This document shows positions 52,238 to 61,052 of a stretch of DNA of 64,000 bases, one piece after another; position 1 is the first letter of the stretch; every line of letters starts with the position of its first letter. A model generated the notes under the pieces. That model did no database searches, was not told the origin of the DNA, and was given only the letters and a program-made list of their open reading frames with translations. Origin of the DNA: Cognataquiflexum gelatinilyticum (GTDB taxonomy: Bacteria; Bacteroidota; Bacteroidia; Cytophagales; Cyclobacteriaceae). The position numbers were made by a program, and so were the translations under genes. The stretch is from the NCBI RefSeq assembly GCF_024813435.1, contig NZ_JANAEZ010000004.1, forward strand, positions 186,001 through 250,000. Reading direction: 5' to 3'.

Positions 52238-54706
52238 GTGTCATCAAAAGACCAATATATTTTTTCAAATCCAACCGCTGGAAAAAGTAAATTAAAAAGA
52301 GGGATTTACTTTGGACTCACTGTTCTGATCTGGTTGGCATTAAGCATTCCACATCTCTTGGCACAGACTGAATTTACCGAGATAAGGTTTGACCAAAAAA
52401 ATGCAGAAAAGAGGGCGAAATATTTTGTGACAGGGAAAGTAACCCAACTGGAAACTGGGGAGCCAATTTCAGGAGTTTCGATCCACATCGATGGTTTTTT
52501 TGCAGGCAACAACACGGACAATATCGGGCAATATGTCCTTTCCTTGGATTCAGGGCGGCATAGGATTGTTTTTCGCCAATTTGGAAAAAGGCCGGTGCAT
52601 TATCTCATCCAACTCTTTGGAGACGGACAATTGGACATTGAGCTAGTCAACCTTGATTTTGAACTTGAAGCTTTTACAGTGGAAGCGGAGGAGAGAGACA
52701 GAAACATCCGTAGTCCAATCACCGGAGTGACCAAGATGAACATCAATGACATCAAACTTGTGCCTGCGTTTATGGGAGAACCGGATGTATTCAATGTTTT
52801 ACAATCCATGCCCGGCGTGACTTCGGTGGGTGAAGGTTCGGCTGGAATGAATATCCGAGGCGGTCAGGCAGACCAAAACCTGATCATGATGAATGAGACC
52901 ATTGTCCTGAGCAACAGTCACGCTTTGGGCTTTTTGTCTTCTTTCAACGGAGATGCACTCCAAAACTTTACTTTATACAAAGGTGCAGTACCGAGTTATT
53001 TTGGCGGGCGGAGTTCTTCAGCATTGAATATAGAGATGCGGAAGGGAAACAAAGAAAATTGGAAAGGAAGTGCCTCGCTTGGTACTGCTTTGAGTAAAAT
53101 CATGGTAGAAGGTCCCATTGTGCCTGAAAAGACCTCTATGATTTTTGCATCAAGACTTTCCAATGCCAATTGGCTATTGGACAAAGCCAAAGAAGTAGAC
53201 GTTCAAAACAGCAAAATCAACTTTCATGATATCTACCTAGGAGTCAACCATCAGTTTTCTCCCAAAAACAGCTTGGATTTCAACCTGCTCAATACCGGGG
53301 ATTATTTCAGATTTTCTGATCAATTTGGATTTGAATGGGACAACCTCGTCGGATCACTGACCAGTCGAAATCTCCTTACAGACGATCTTTCTTTGGTAGG
53401 GATGGTGGCTTACGGTTCATTTAACAATGGATTTTTTGAGCCTTCCACAATCGATCCCTCCAAAATCGAAAATGGCCTTTACTACTTTCAAGGGAAAATA
53501 ACGGGATTATTGACCTTGGAAAAAGTTGACATCAACTTCGGAGCGGAAGGAATACAATACCATATGAGGCCTGAATTTCTAAGGCCGCTTACATCCGAAT
53601 CAGGAATCGTAGCCGAAACAGTTCAAAAAGAAAGGGGCATGGAATACGCACCTTTTATTTCTGCAGATTGGAATCCGACAGAGAACCTTTCTTTTTCAGG
53701 AGGAATCAGGTATTCAAATTATGTACAGCAAGGACCTGATTCGATATTTAGGTATGAGGAAGGTGTTCCCATCTCAAGACTGACCATAACTGGCGTCGAT
53801 TTTATAGAAAGTGGAAAAGTGGTGAAATATAACGGATTTGAACCGAGATTTTCGTTCAGATGGACTTTTGATAAGGTCAATTCCATCAAAGGTGGCTATT
53901 CGGTCATGAACCAATACCTGCAAACCATTTCAAATGCAACAGGTCCCACACCTATAGACCTTTGGCAGTTGAGCACAACATATATCAAGCCTCAAAGATC
54001 ACACAATGCTTCTTTGGGATTTTTTAGAAATTTCAAAGAAGATGAATGGTCAACTTCGTTGGAGGGTTTTTACAGAACCACAGCCAATCAGTTGGAATAT
54101 CGTGATTTTGCAGACCTCTTTTTAAATCCGCATATTGAAACTGAATTGATCCAAGGGGAAGGACTTGCCTACGGTGCTGAGCTTTTGATCCAAAAAAACA
54201 GTGGGGGCATCACAGGTTGGCTGGCGTATACCTTTAGCAGATCACTGGTCCGTACGGTTTCTGAATTTCCTGAGATCCAAGTCAATCAGGGGAATTGGTT
54301 TGCCACCAATTTTGACAAACCCCATAATATCTCCCTTGTCACTAACTTCCACATCGGAAGAGGAAGAACTTTCAACACCAACATCAATTTTTCATCCGGA
54401 AGGCCCGTGACCGGTCTTTCTTCCAATTATGTCATCGGAGGCATTTTTGTCCCTAATTTTGGAAACAGAAATGAGTTCAGGATTCCTAATTACTTCAGAA
54501 TTGACTTCTCTTATCTCACCAATGGCTTTGTGCGTACATGGGATGACAAGATCAATTTCAGCGTTTATAATCTGACCGGAAGGAGAAACGCCTATTCTGT
54601 TTTCTTCCAAAGGGAAGGAAGAGGACAACGTTTGGTCCCCTATCAAATTTCGATTTTGGGTTCGGCCTTCCCATCTTTCACCTATACAGTCTCTTTTGGA
54701 AAATGA
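52238..54706 (+). CDS. TonB-dependent outer-membrane receptor with carboxypeptidase-regulatory-like domain
   Basis: An 822-residue receptor. The signal region is LKRGIYFGLTVLIWLALSIPHLLAQ, then a CarboxypepD_reg-like domain (YFVTGKVTQLETGEPISGVSIHIDGFFAGNNTDNIGQYVLSL), the plug (PAFMGEPDVFNVLQSMPGVTSVGEGSAGMNIRGGQADQNLIMMNETIV) and a full barrel ending in ...SFTYTVSFGK. No ATG lies near the signal; GTG at 52238 is the best start, TTG at 52208 the alternative. It overlaps the first DUF4249 gene by 4 nt (ATGA), so the receptor and lipoproteins are co-translated. Substrate unknown. Confidence 0.85.
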   Translation: MSSKDQYIFSNPTAGKSKLKRGIYFGLTVLIWLALSIPHLLAQTEFTEIRFDQKNAEKRAKYFVTGKVTQLETGEPISGVSIHIDGFFAGNNTDNIGQYVLSLDSGRHRIVFRQFGKRPVHYLIQLFGDGQLDIELVNLDFELEAFTVEAEERDRNIRSPITGVTKMNINDIKLVPAFMGEPDVFNVLQSMPGVTSVGEGSAGMNIRGGQADQNLIMMNETIVLSNSHALGFLSSFNGDALQNFTLYKGAVPSYFGGRSSSALNIEMRKGNKENWKGSASLGTALSKIMVEGPIVPEKTSMIFASRLSNANWLLDKAKEVDVQNSKINFHDIYLGVNHQFSPKNSLDFNLLNTGDYFRFSDQFGFEWDNLVGSLTSRNLLTDDLSLVGMVAYGSFNNGFFEPSTIDPSKIENGLYYFQGKITGLLTLEKVDINFGAEGIQYHMRPEFLRPLTSESGIVAETVQKERGMEYAPFISADWNPTENLSFSGGIRYSNYVQQGPDSIFRYEEGVPISRLTITGVDFIESGKVVKYNGFEPRFSFRWTFDKVNSIKGGYSVMNQYLQTISNATGPTPIDLWQLSTTYIKPQRSHNASLGFFRNFKEDEWSTSLEGFYRTTANQLEYRDFADLFLNPHIETELIQGEGLAYGAELLIQKNSGGITGWLAYTFSRSLVRTVSEFPEIQVNQGNWFATNFDKPHNISLVTNFHIGRGRTFNTNINFSSGRPVTGLSSNYVIGGIFVPNFGNRNEFRIPNYFRIDFSYLTNGFVRTWDDKINFSVYNLTGRRNAYSVFFQREGRGQRLVPYQISILGSAFPSFTYTVSFGK

Positions 54707-55779
54707 TTTCACAACTCAAAATAATCATCCGACTGTTTTTGGCATTTTTTCTTTGCCTTTTTTTACCTGCTTCTTGTATTGACAAACTTGATTTTGTGGG
54801 AGATACACAAGATGGCCAATTGGTAATCTATGGGTTATTGACAGATATCATAGAAAGGCAGGTGGTCAATGTCAGCAGGACGTCGGCTTTTGGCCTTGGG
54901 CCTACCGGTGTACAGAATGCAGAAGTTTCATTATTGACATCTTCCGGTGAAAGATACAGCTACATTCTCAGAGGGATTGGAGAGTATGTTTTGGAAGGGT
55001 TTGGTGCTTCAGAGGATGAAAGTTATGCCATAGAAGTAACTGTTGATCAGAAAGTCTACCGATCAAGATTTGAAAAAATGCCGAAAATGCTTGCAGAAGA
55101 TGTGCTCAGTTTTGAATTTAAAAATGAACCTTTCAGGACCGAATCACCGGAATCGGTATTTACCGTTTATTCAGAGACAACTCTGCCTTCCTCTCAGGAT
55201 CCTATTTATTTGAGATGGATGCTCGAGGAGACGTACATTTGGCCTTTGACCTATTTGCCAGGAACAGGATTTCCACCTCCACCTCCACCCCCATGTTTTA
55301 TTTCAGATGTCATAGAGCCAAATAGGCTCAACCTTTTTGATGGTTCTAGTACCAATACAAGAAAAGGGAATTTTGTATTGGGCAAAAGACAGGTGGACAA
55401 TTCCTTTCTGTATCCTTTTTTTGTCAGTGTCAAACAATTAAGCATCAACCGGGAAGCATATGAATATTGGGGAAAAATCAGAATTGTAGTCAATAACCGA
55501 GGTTCCCTTTTTGATACGCCGCCTGCTCCTGTATTTGGAAACATATCCAATGTGGAAGACCGGGAAGAAACAGTTTTGGGGTATTTTGAGGTGGCAAAAA
55601 CAAAGGTAACCAGAATCTACACCACAAGGGCCGATGTCCCGTTTTACCTAGTCGATCCTTGTCAGTATTTTCCCAATAAACCTGATGACTCCTACGCATC
55701 TGAATGTAAAAGCTGTGAGGCTAGAGCTCAGGGAAGAAGGTGGACAAATGATGCACCGGTTTGGTGGAAATTTGACTAG
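54703..55779 (+). CDS. DUF4249-family lipoprotein 1
   Basis: A 358-residue lipoprotein, signal ending LPASC (Cys26), then IDKLDFVGDTQDGQLVIYGLLTD. Family DUF4249 proteins sit next to TonB receptors in Bacteroidota and are presumed surface partners. A poly-proline turn GFPPPPPPPCF precedes the conserved IEPNRLNLFDGS and QVDNSF blocks. The C-terminus has a CKSC motif in ECKSCEARAQGRRWTNDAPVWW. It starts in the last codon of the receptor gene. Similar copies follow at 55833 and 56952. Confidence 0.8.
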   Translation: MISQLKIIIRLFLAFFLCLFLPASCIDKLDFVGDTQDGQLVIYGLLTDIIERQVVNVSRTSAFGLGPTGVQNAEVSLLTSSGERYSYILRGIGEYVLEGFGASEDESYAIEVTVDQKVYRSRFEKMPKMLAEDVLSFEFKNEPFRTESPESVFTVYSETTLPSSQDPIYLRWMLEETYIWPLTYLPGTGFPPPPPPPCFISDVIEPNRLNLFDGSSTNTRKGNFVLGKRQVDNSFLYPFFVSVKQLSINREAYEYWGKIRIVVNNRGSLFDTPPAPVFGNISNVEDREETVLGYFEVAKTKVTRIYTTRADVPFYLVDPCQYFPNKPDDSYASECKSCEARAQGRRWTNDAPVWWKFD

Positions 55780-55832
55780 GAAATATTGAAATCCGATATT
55801 TGGATTAGAGGGTTCAATGATTGGAGTACGAA

Positions 55833-56912
55833 ATGAAGTATTTTATAAAATATAAAATTACAACCAATTTACTATGTGCGATTCTTCATTCGTTCATTTG
55901 CACTTCATGTATTGACAGGTTAGACTTCATTGGAAAAACCGAAGAAGGCCAATTGGTAATATATGGTTTGTTGACTGACAGTGGAGAAAAACAGATTGTG
56001 AATATAAGTCGGACATCTTTGCTAGGTTTAGCTCCAATAGGAGTTCCTGGTGCTGAGGTTTTCCTTCTAACGGACTCTGGTGAAAAAATCCGTTATTTTA
56101 ATATTGGAAACGGTGAATATGAGCTAATCAATTATGAGGTAACTGATAAAAAGCGCTATTCCTTAGAAGTTATTTTTGAAAATAACATATATAGATCCTC
56201 TTTCGAGTCTTTGCCCAAAGCCACCGGAGAGGATAACCTTAGCTTTACTTTCAAAAATGAACCTTTCAATAATGAAAGTCCTGAACCGGTATTTACTGTA
56301 AGTACAGAATGCACATTCCCCGAAACTCCAGAACCGATTTTTATAAGATGGTTAGTCGAAGAGACATATCTTTGGGAAAGGATCTGGCTACCATGTGTCG
56401 GTTGGTGTCCGCCTCCTCCTCCAAATTGTTTTATTTCAGATTTGATTGAGCCCAACAGACTTAATTTATTCGATGGGTCAAATACCGGTACACGAAATAC
56501 ATCCCTTGTCCTAGGCAAAAGGCAGGTAGACAATTCATTTATTTCAATTTTCTTTGTTTCGGTCCGGCAGCTAAGTATCAACAGGGAGGCCTTTATTTAT
56601 TGGGAAAAAATCAAAATTGCGGTCTCAAACCAAGGCTCGCTTTTTGACATTCCGCCTGCCCCGGTGTTTGGAAATATTTATAATGCAGCTAATCCGAATG
56701 AAAGGGTATTGGGCTATTTTGAGGTTGCTAAGGAAAAAATAACCCGAATTTCCACAAATAGAGGTGATGTTCCGTTTTTCTTAAATAGACCTTGTGAATT
56801 TATCGTCGGAAAGCCGGCTTCAGAGTACACTGCTGAGTGTATCGAATGTGATGAAAGGGCCGGAGGAAAAAAGTGGACTACAATCGAGCCTCCATGGTGG
56901 AATGAAAACTAA
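55833..56912 (+). CDS. DUF4249-family lipoprotein 2
   Basis: A 359-residue paralogue of the preceding product: signal ending ICTSC, IDRLDFIGKTEEGQLVIYGLLTD, a poly-proline turn flanked by Cys (CVGWCPPPPPNCF), RLNLFDGSNTGTR and GKRQVDNSF, and the C-terminal ECIECDERAGGKKWTTIEPPWW with CxxC. The ATG at 55833 is used; a TTG at 55821 is rejected. Codon content is more AT-rich than in copy 1. Confidence 0.8.
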   Translation: MKYFIKYKITTNLLCAILHSFICTSCIDRLDFIGKTEEGQLVIYGLLTDSGEKQIVNISRTSLLGLAPIGVPGAEVFLLTDSGEKIRYFNIGNGEYELINYEVTDKKRYSLEVIFENNIYRSSFESLPKATGEDNLSFTFKNEPFNNESPEPVFTVSTECTFPETPEPIFIRWLVEETYLWERIWLPCVGWCPPPPPNCFISDLIEPNRLNLFDGSNTGTRNTSLVLGKRQVDNSFISIFFVSVRQLSINREAFIYWEKIKIAVSNQGSLFDIPPAPVFGNIYNAANPNERVLGYFEVAKEKITRISTNRGDVPFFLNRPCEFIVGKPASEYTAECIECDERAGGKKWTTIEPPWWNEN

Positions 56913-56951
56913 AGTTCAATTGGAAAAATTCTGAATTTTTTGACTTTGAAA

Positions 56952-58022
56952 ATGAAGATGAGAAAAATTATCCATGGTTTTAAGTTATTGCTGACGTTGA
57001 GTTCTATTTTGATCCCAACAGTGTCTTGCATTGACAGACTTGATTTTTGGCAAGAAACAGAAGAAGGACAGTTAATTATTTATGGATTATTTACAGATAG
57101 TGAGGATATCCATACTGTCAAAATCAGTACTTCGGCACCATTTGGCTTCCGACCCAAAGGCGTTTCCAACGCTGAAGTATATTTGCTCATATCTGGAGAA
57201 GAAAAAAAAGCATACACCAATACCGGTAATGGTGTATATGAGTTACATGGATTAAAAGCTGAAGAAGGCCAAAGCTATGCATTAGAAGTTGAGTTGGATG
57301 GCTCGGTTTACAAGTCAAAATTTCAGGAAATCCCAAAACATGTCGGTATAGATAGCTTAAGTTATAAAGTGGCATATGAGCCATTTAAGACTTCCTTGGA
57401 TGAGCATGTTTTTAAAGTTTACACCAATTCAAAGTTACCGGAAACTTCGGAACAACTATTTATTAGGTGGATTGTAGAGGAAGCCCATTATTGGCAGTTG
57501 TTGTGGATTCCTCCCGGGGTTCCGCCACCTCCACCTTGTTTTATTTTTGATGTGATGGACCCTACCAAAGTAAATTTATTTGATGGAACTGCCACAAATA
57601 GCCGAAGTACAGAAAAACTTCTAGCTACCAGGAAGATAAACAATGCCTTTTTGTTTCCATTTTTCGTGACAGTCAAGCAGCTTAGTGTCAACAGGGAATC
57701 ATTTGAATATTGGCAAAAAATAGAAATCGTTATCAATAATCAAGGTTCTCTATTTGATATTCCACCTGCACGTGTTTTGGGAAACATTGTGAATACAGAT
57801 AATCCAAATGAGAATGTGCTCGGCTATTTTGAGGTTGCGAAATCCTCTGTTTCGAGGTTTTATGTCACTTCGGAGATTTCACCCATCTACCTCCAGCCTA
57901 TTTGCGAATACATTCAAGGAAAACCTTCAAATCTGTATTCTTCAGAGTGCCTTAGCTGTGAAGGCCGGGCGGCAGGACGGGATTGGACAAGCATAAGGCC
58001 TAGTTGGTGGGTTTACGATTGA
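56952..58022 (+). CDS. DUF4249-family lipoprotein 3
   Basis: A 356-residue third tandem copy: signal ending PTVSC, IDRLDFWQETEEGQLIIYGLFTD, a poly-proline turn GVPPPPPCF, KVNLFDGTATNSR, and the C-terminal ECLSCEGRAAGRDWTSIRPSWW with CxxC. It is the most divergent of the three in the middle. The ATG at 56952 is used; the next at 56958 is possible. The end of the receptor-DUF4249 operon. Confidence 0.8.
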   Translation: MKMRKIIHGFKLLLTLSSILIPTVSCIDRLDFWQETEEGQLIIYGLFTDSEDIHTVKISTSAPFGFRPKGVSNAEVYLLISGEEKKAYTNTGNGVYELHGLKAEEGQSYALEVELDGSVYKSKFQEIPKHVGIDSLSYKVAYEPFKTSLDEHVFKVYTNSKLPETSEQLFIRWIVEEAHYWQLLWIPPGVPPPPPCFIFDVMDPTKVNLFDGTATNSRSTEKLLATRKINNAFLFPFFVTVKQLSVNRESFEYWQKIEIVINNQGSLFDIPPARVLGNIVNTDNPNENVLGYFEVAKSSVSRFYVTSEISPIYLQPICEYIQGKPSNLYSSECLSCEGRAAGRDWTSIRPSWWVYD

Positions 58023-58088
58023 CCTGACAATTCAACATTGAAACCTGTTGGAATTTTTCCTTCAAATTGGATTTACTGTCATATTATC

Positions 58089-58101
58089 TGTCAATCTGAC
58101 A
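58089..58101. promoter_or_regulatory. TGTCA-N3-TGACA palindrome upstream of dnaK
   Basis: TGTCAATCTGACA is a perfect 5-bp inverted repeat with 3-nt spacer, 22 nt before a sigma-54-like promoter and 89 nt before the dnaK ATG. A binding site for a stress regulator or bacterial enhancer-binding protein is inferred. Confidence 0.5.
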
Positions 58102-58123
58102 CAGAAAACTTTGTTTTAACGCT

Positions 58124-58138
58124 TGGCACATGAGTTGT
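58124..58138 (+). promoter_or_regulatory. Candidate sigma-54-type promoter of dnaK
   Basis: TGGCAC-ATGAG-TTGT has the GG and G(C) elements exactly 10 nt apart as in the sigma-54 consensus TGGCACG-N4-TTGC, with T for the final C. The start would be near 58149, 42 nt before the ATG. No TAnnTTTG box fits better. Confidence 0.45.
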
Positions 58139-58190
58139 CTGATAGCTTTCAAATCAAGGTTGTAATCAATAAATATTAAAATATAATATC

Positions 58191-60119
58191 ATGGGAAAAA
58201 TCATAGGTATAGACTTGGGTACCACCAACTCCTGCGTAGCGGTAATGGAAGGTAACGAACCAGTGGTCATCCAAAACAGCGAAGGAAGAAGAACCACGCC
58301 ATCCATCGTGGCTTTCCTCGACAATGGAAACGGAGAAAGGAAAGTAGGTGACCCTGCAAAACGTCAGGCCATTACTAACCCCTCAAACACCATTTCCTCA
58401 GTAAAGAGGTTTATGGGTAAAAAATTCTCTGAAATTTCTGAAGAGAAAAAGCATGCTTCTTACAAAGTAGAAAAAGGAACAAATGATACTGTCGTAGTCA
58501 AAATCGGAGACAGATCTTATACTCCGCAAGAATTATCTGCCATGATCCTTCAGAAAATGAAGAGTACTGCTGAGGATTTCTTGGGACAAACTGTCACAGA
58601 AGCTGTCATTACAGTGCCGGCCTATTTCAACGATGCTGAGCGTCAAGCTACCAAAGAAGCAGGGCAGATTGCAGGCCTTGAGGTAAAAAGGATCATCAAT
58701 GAGCCCACCGCTGCTGCTTTGGCATACGGTATGGACAAGAAAAATCAGGATATGAAAATCGCAGTGTATGACCTTGGTGGCGGTACATTCGATATTTCGG
58801 TTCTTGAATTGGGTGATGGTGTATTTGAAGTAAAATCAACCAACGGTGACGTTCACCTAGGTGGTGATGACTTCGACCAAAAGATCATCAACTGGCTTGC
58901 TGAAGAATTTCAGTCAGAAGAGCAAATCGATTTGAGAAAAGATCCAATGGCACTTCAGAGATTGAAAGAAGCTGCAGAAAAAGCCAAGATCGAACTTTCA
59001 AGTTCGGCTTCTACTGAAATCAATCTTCCTTATATCACTGCAACCCATACAGGTCCAAAGCACTTGGTAAGAACCTTGAGTAGGGCAAAGTTTGAGCAGC
59101 TTACTGCTGATTTGGTAAAAAGGTCAATGGATCCCTGCAAAAAAGCTTTAGCCGATGCAGGACTTAATCCATCAGATATTGATGAGGTGATCTTGGTAGG
59201 TGGTTCTACAAGAATTCCAAAAATCCAGGAAGAAGTGGAGAAGTTCTTTGGCAAGAAACCTTCTAAAGGAGTGAATCCTGATGAAGTAGTAGCCATAGGT
59301 GCTGCCATCCAAGGCGGTGTATTGACAGGTGAAGTGAAAGATGTATTGTTGCTTGATGTGACACCACTTTCATTGGGAATCGAGACTATGGGCGGTGTAT
59401 TTACCAAACTGATCGAATCCAATACCACAATTCCTACTAAAAAATCTGAAGTTTTCTCAACCGCTGCAGACAACCAACCTGCTGTTGATATCCACGTGCT
59501 TCAAGGTGAAAGAACTTTAGCCAAAGATAACAGGTCTATCGGAAGGTTCCAACTGAGCGATATTCCACCTGCACCAAGAGGTATTCCCCAGATCGAAGTT
59601 ACATTCGATATAGATGCCAACGGTATACTCAACGTCTCTGCAAAAGACAAAGGAACTGGTAAAGAGCAAAAAATAAAAATCGAGGCTTCTTCCGGTTTAT
59701 CTCAGGATGATATCGAAAGAATGAAGCGCGAAGCTGAAGCCAACGCCGCAACTGATAAAGCTGAAAAAGAAAAAATCGAAAAATTGAACCAAGCTGACAG
59801 TCAGATTTTCCAAACAGAAAAGCAACTGAAAGAATATGGTGACAAGCTTTCTGATGGAAATAAAGCAAATATCAGTGCAGCTTTGGAAGGATTGAAATCT
59901 GCTCATGCTTCAAAAGACCTTGCAAGTATCGAGTCTGCGTCTGAAGCATTGAATAAAGCTTGGGAAGCAGCTTCACAGGAAATATATAATGCCACTAATG
60001 CTACCCAAGGTGCAGGTGCACAGCCTGGGCCTGATGCCAATGCAGGAGAAGGTGCATCAAATGCCGGCGATAGTGTTTCAGATGTAGATTACGAAGAAGT
60101 CTCTGAGGACAAAAAGTAA
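58191..60119 (+). CDS. dnaK: Molecular chaperone DnaK (Hsp70)
   Basis: The main Hsp70 chaperone, which binds unfolded peptide segments in an ATP cycle with DnaJ and GrpE. At 642 residues it is complete: GIDLGTTNSCVAVMEG (phosphate 1), VITVPAYFNDAERQATK, AVYDLGGGTFDISVLE (phosphate 2), VILVGGSTRIPKIQE (adenosine), linker DVLLLDVTPLSLGIE and the acidic C-terminal tail ending EEVSEDKK. No dnaJ or grpE is adjacent. A clear terminator follows. Confidence 0.98.
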   Translation: MGKIIGIDLGTTNSCVAVMEGNEPVVIQNSEGRRTTPSIVAFLDNGNGERKVGDPAKRQAITNPSNTISSVKRFMGKKFSEISEEKKHASYKVEKGTNDTVVVKIGDRSYTPQELSAMILQKMKSTAEDFLGQTVTEAVITVPAYFNDAERQATKEAGQIAGLEVKRIINEPTAAALAYGMDKKNQDMKIAVYDLGGGTFDISVLELGDGVFEVKSTNGDVHLGGDDFDQKIINWLAEEFQSEEQIDLRKDPMALQRLKEAAEKAKIELSSSASTEINLPYITATHTGPKHLVRTLSRAKFEQLTADLVKRSMDPCKKALADAGLNPSDIDEVILVGGSTRIPKIQEEVEKFFGKKPSKGVNPDEVVAIGAAIQGGVLTGEVKDVLLLDVTPLSLGIETMGGVFTKLIESNTTIPTKKSEVFSTAADNQPAVDIHVLQGERTLAKDNRSIGRFQLSDIPPAPRGIPQIEVTFDIDANGILNVSAKDKGTGKEQKIKIEASSGLSQDDIERMKREAEANAATDKAEKEKIEKLNQADSQIFQTEKQLKEYGDKLSDGNKANISAALEGLKSAHASKDLASIESASEALNKAWEAASQEIYNATNATQGAGAQPGPDANAGEGASNAGDSVSDVDYEEVSEDKK

Positions 60120-60142
60120 TCCTTAAATAACTCAGAAATGGG

Positions 60143-60180
60143 ACGGCATCTGTATGAAAGTATGGATGCCGTTGTTTTTT
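60143..60180 (+). terminator. Intrinsic terminator after dnaK
   Basis: ACGGCATC (60143-60150) pairs with GATGCCGT (60165-60172) and is followed by a T-run (GTTTTTTG). Ends the dnaK transcript before the GroES-like gene. Confidence 0.82.
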
Positions 60181-60243
60181 GATTATACATTCTTGTTTGC
60201 TTGATTGTCTTTTATAATACAATGTTTATTTCATTCCTACTAC

Positions 60244-60618
60244 ATGCAACTCACCCCAGATAATAAACTCAAGAAACTTATCATTGTAGGCGATAGGGTT
60301 TTGATCAAACTCAAAAAAGCTGACGAAAGGACATCCTCCGGACTATATCTTCCCCCGGGAGTTCAGGAAAAAGAAAAGGTACAGCAAGGCTATATCATCA
60401 AGACCGGACCGGGATATCCGATCCCAATGCCTACTGAAGACAGGGAACCTTGGATGGATATCGAAGAAAAAATCCGATATATCCCACTTCAGGCAAAAGA
60501 AGGGGACTTGGCCATTTTTTTATTGAATGGCGCCTATGAAGTCATTTATGAAGGCGATAAATATTTCATCGTCCCTCAGCATTCAATCCTGATGCTCGAA
60601 AGAGAAGAAGAACTTTGA
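60244..60618 (+). CDS. GroES-like co-chaperone family protein
   Basis: A 124-residue GroES-fold protein. VGDRVLIKLKKADERTSSGLYLPPGVQEKEKVQQGYIIKTGPG is the GroES barrel with the mobile-loop position, and GAYEVIYEGDKYFIVPQHSILMLERE is the C-terminal strand pair. It is longer than GroES (~95 residues) because of an insert TEDREPWMDIEEKIRYIPLQAKEGD, and stands alone without groEL. The ATG at 60244 is used rather than a TTG at 60205. The real GroES is presumably elsewhere. Confidence 0.85.
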   Translation: MQLTPDNKLKKLIIVGDRVLIKLKKADERTSSGLYLPPGVQEKEKVQQGYIIKTGPGYPIPMPTEDREPWMDIEEKIRYIPLQAKEGDLAIFLLNGAYEVIYEGDKYFIVPQHSILMLEREEEL

Positions 60619-60632
60619 TCCTCACTATAATT

Positions 60633-60956
60633 TTACTGAACAAACACTTCAACCTGCCTCCCGGCGACAATCTGGAATGTTTTCACCGTACCTCCTGCAA
60701 CAATCACATAATTCCCCTCCAATAGATCCGAAACAACAAAAGAAGTACCCACTATACCGGTCCTGATCCAGGGATTTATTTGAGGTGAGTTTCCTAAATT
60801 AACATATACCTCTGCAGGAGCAATAAAGTACTCGGTATTCACAGGAAAATTGCGGGAAGTAAAAAGGACTGAGCCTGTGACTGGTTGGTCATCCCAATTC
60901 ACACAGGAAGACAACAAGACCAAAATTAAAATGAAACTTAGTGTTGATAATTTCAT
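60633..60956 (-). CDS. Small predicted lipoprotein
   Basis: A 107-residue lipoprotein: signal ending LVLLSSC (Cys18), then VNWDDQPVTGSVLFTSR. The rest is a single beta-sandwich-like domain (AEVYVNLGN...GNYVIVAGGTVKTFQIVAGRQVEVFVQ). No family is recognised. It converges with the GroES-like gene, with 14 nt between. Confidence 0.65.
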   Translation of the reverse strand: MKLSTLSFILILVLLSSCVNWDDQPVTGSVLFTSRNFPVNTEYFIAPAEVYVNLGNSPQINPWIRTGIVGTSFVVSDLLEGNYVIVAGGTVKTFQIVAGRQVEVFVQ

Positions 60957-61002
60957 AACTGCTAAGTTTTTTATTAAATTTAAAACTAAGTTTCATTAAA
61001 GC

Positions 61003-61031
61003 AAAAAAAAAGGACGGTAAACGTCCTTTTT
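61003..61031. terminator. Intrinsic terminator between two small minus-strand genes
   Basis: AGGACG-GTAAA-CGTCCT with an A-run on one side and a T-run on the other. On the minus strand it ends the KPW-repeat gene 61053-61352. Confidence 0.8.
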
Positions 61032-61052
61032 ATTTTTAAATGAGATTAGGAA

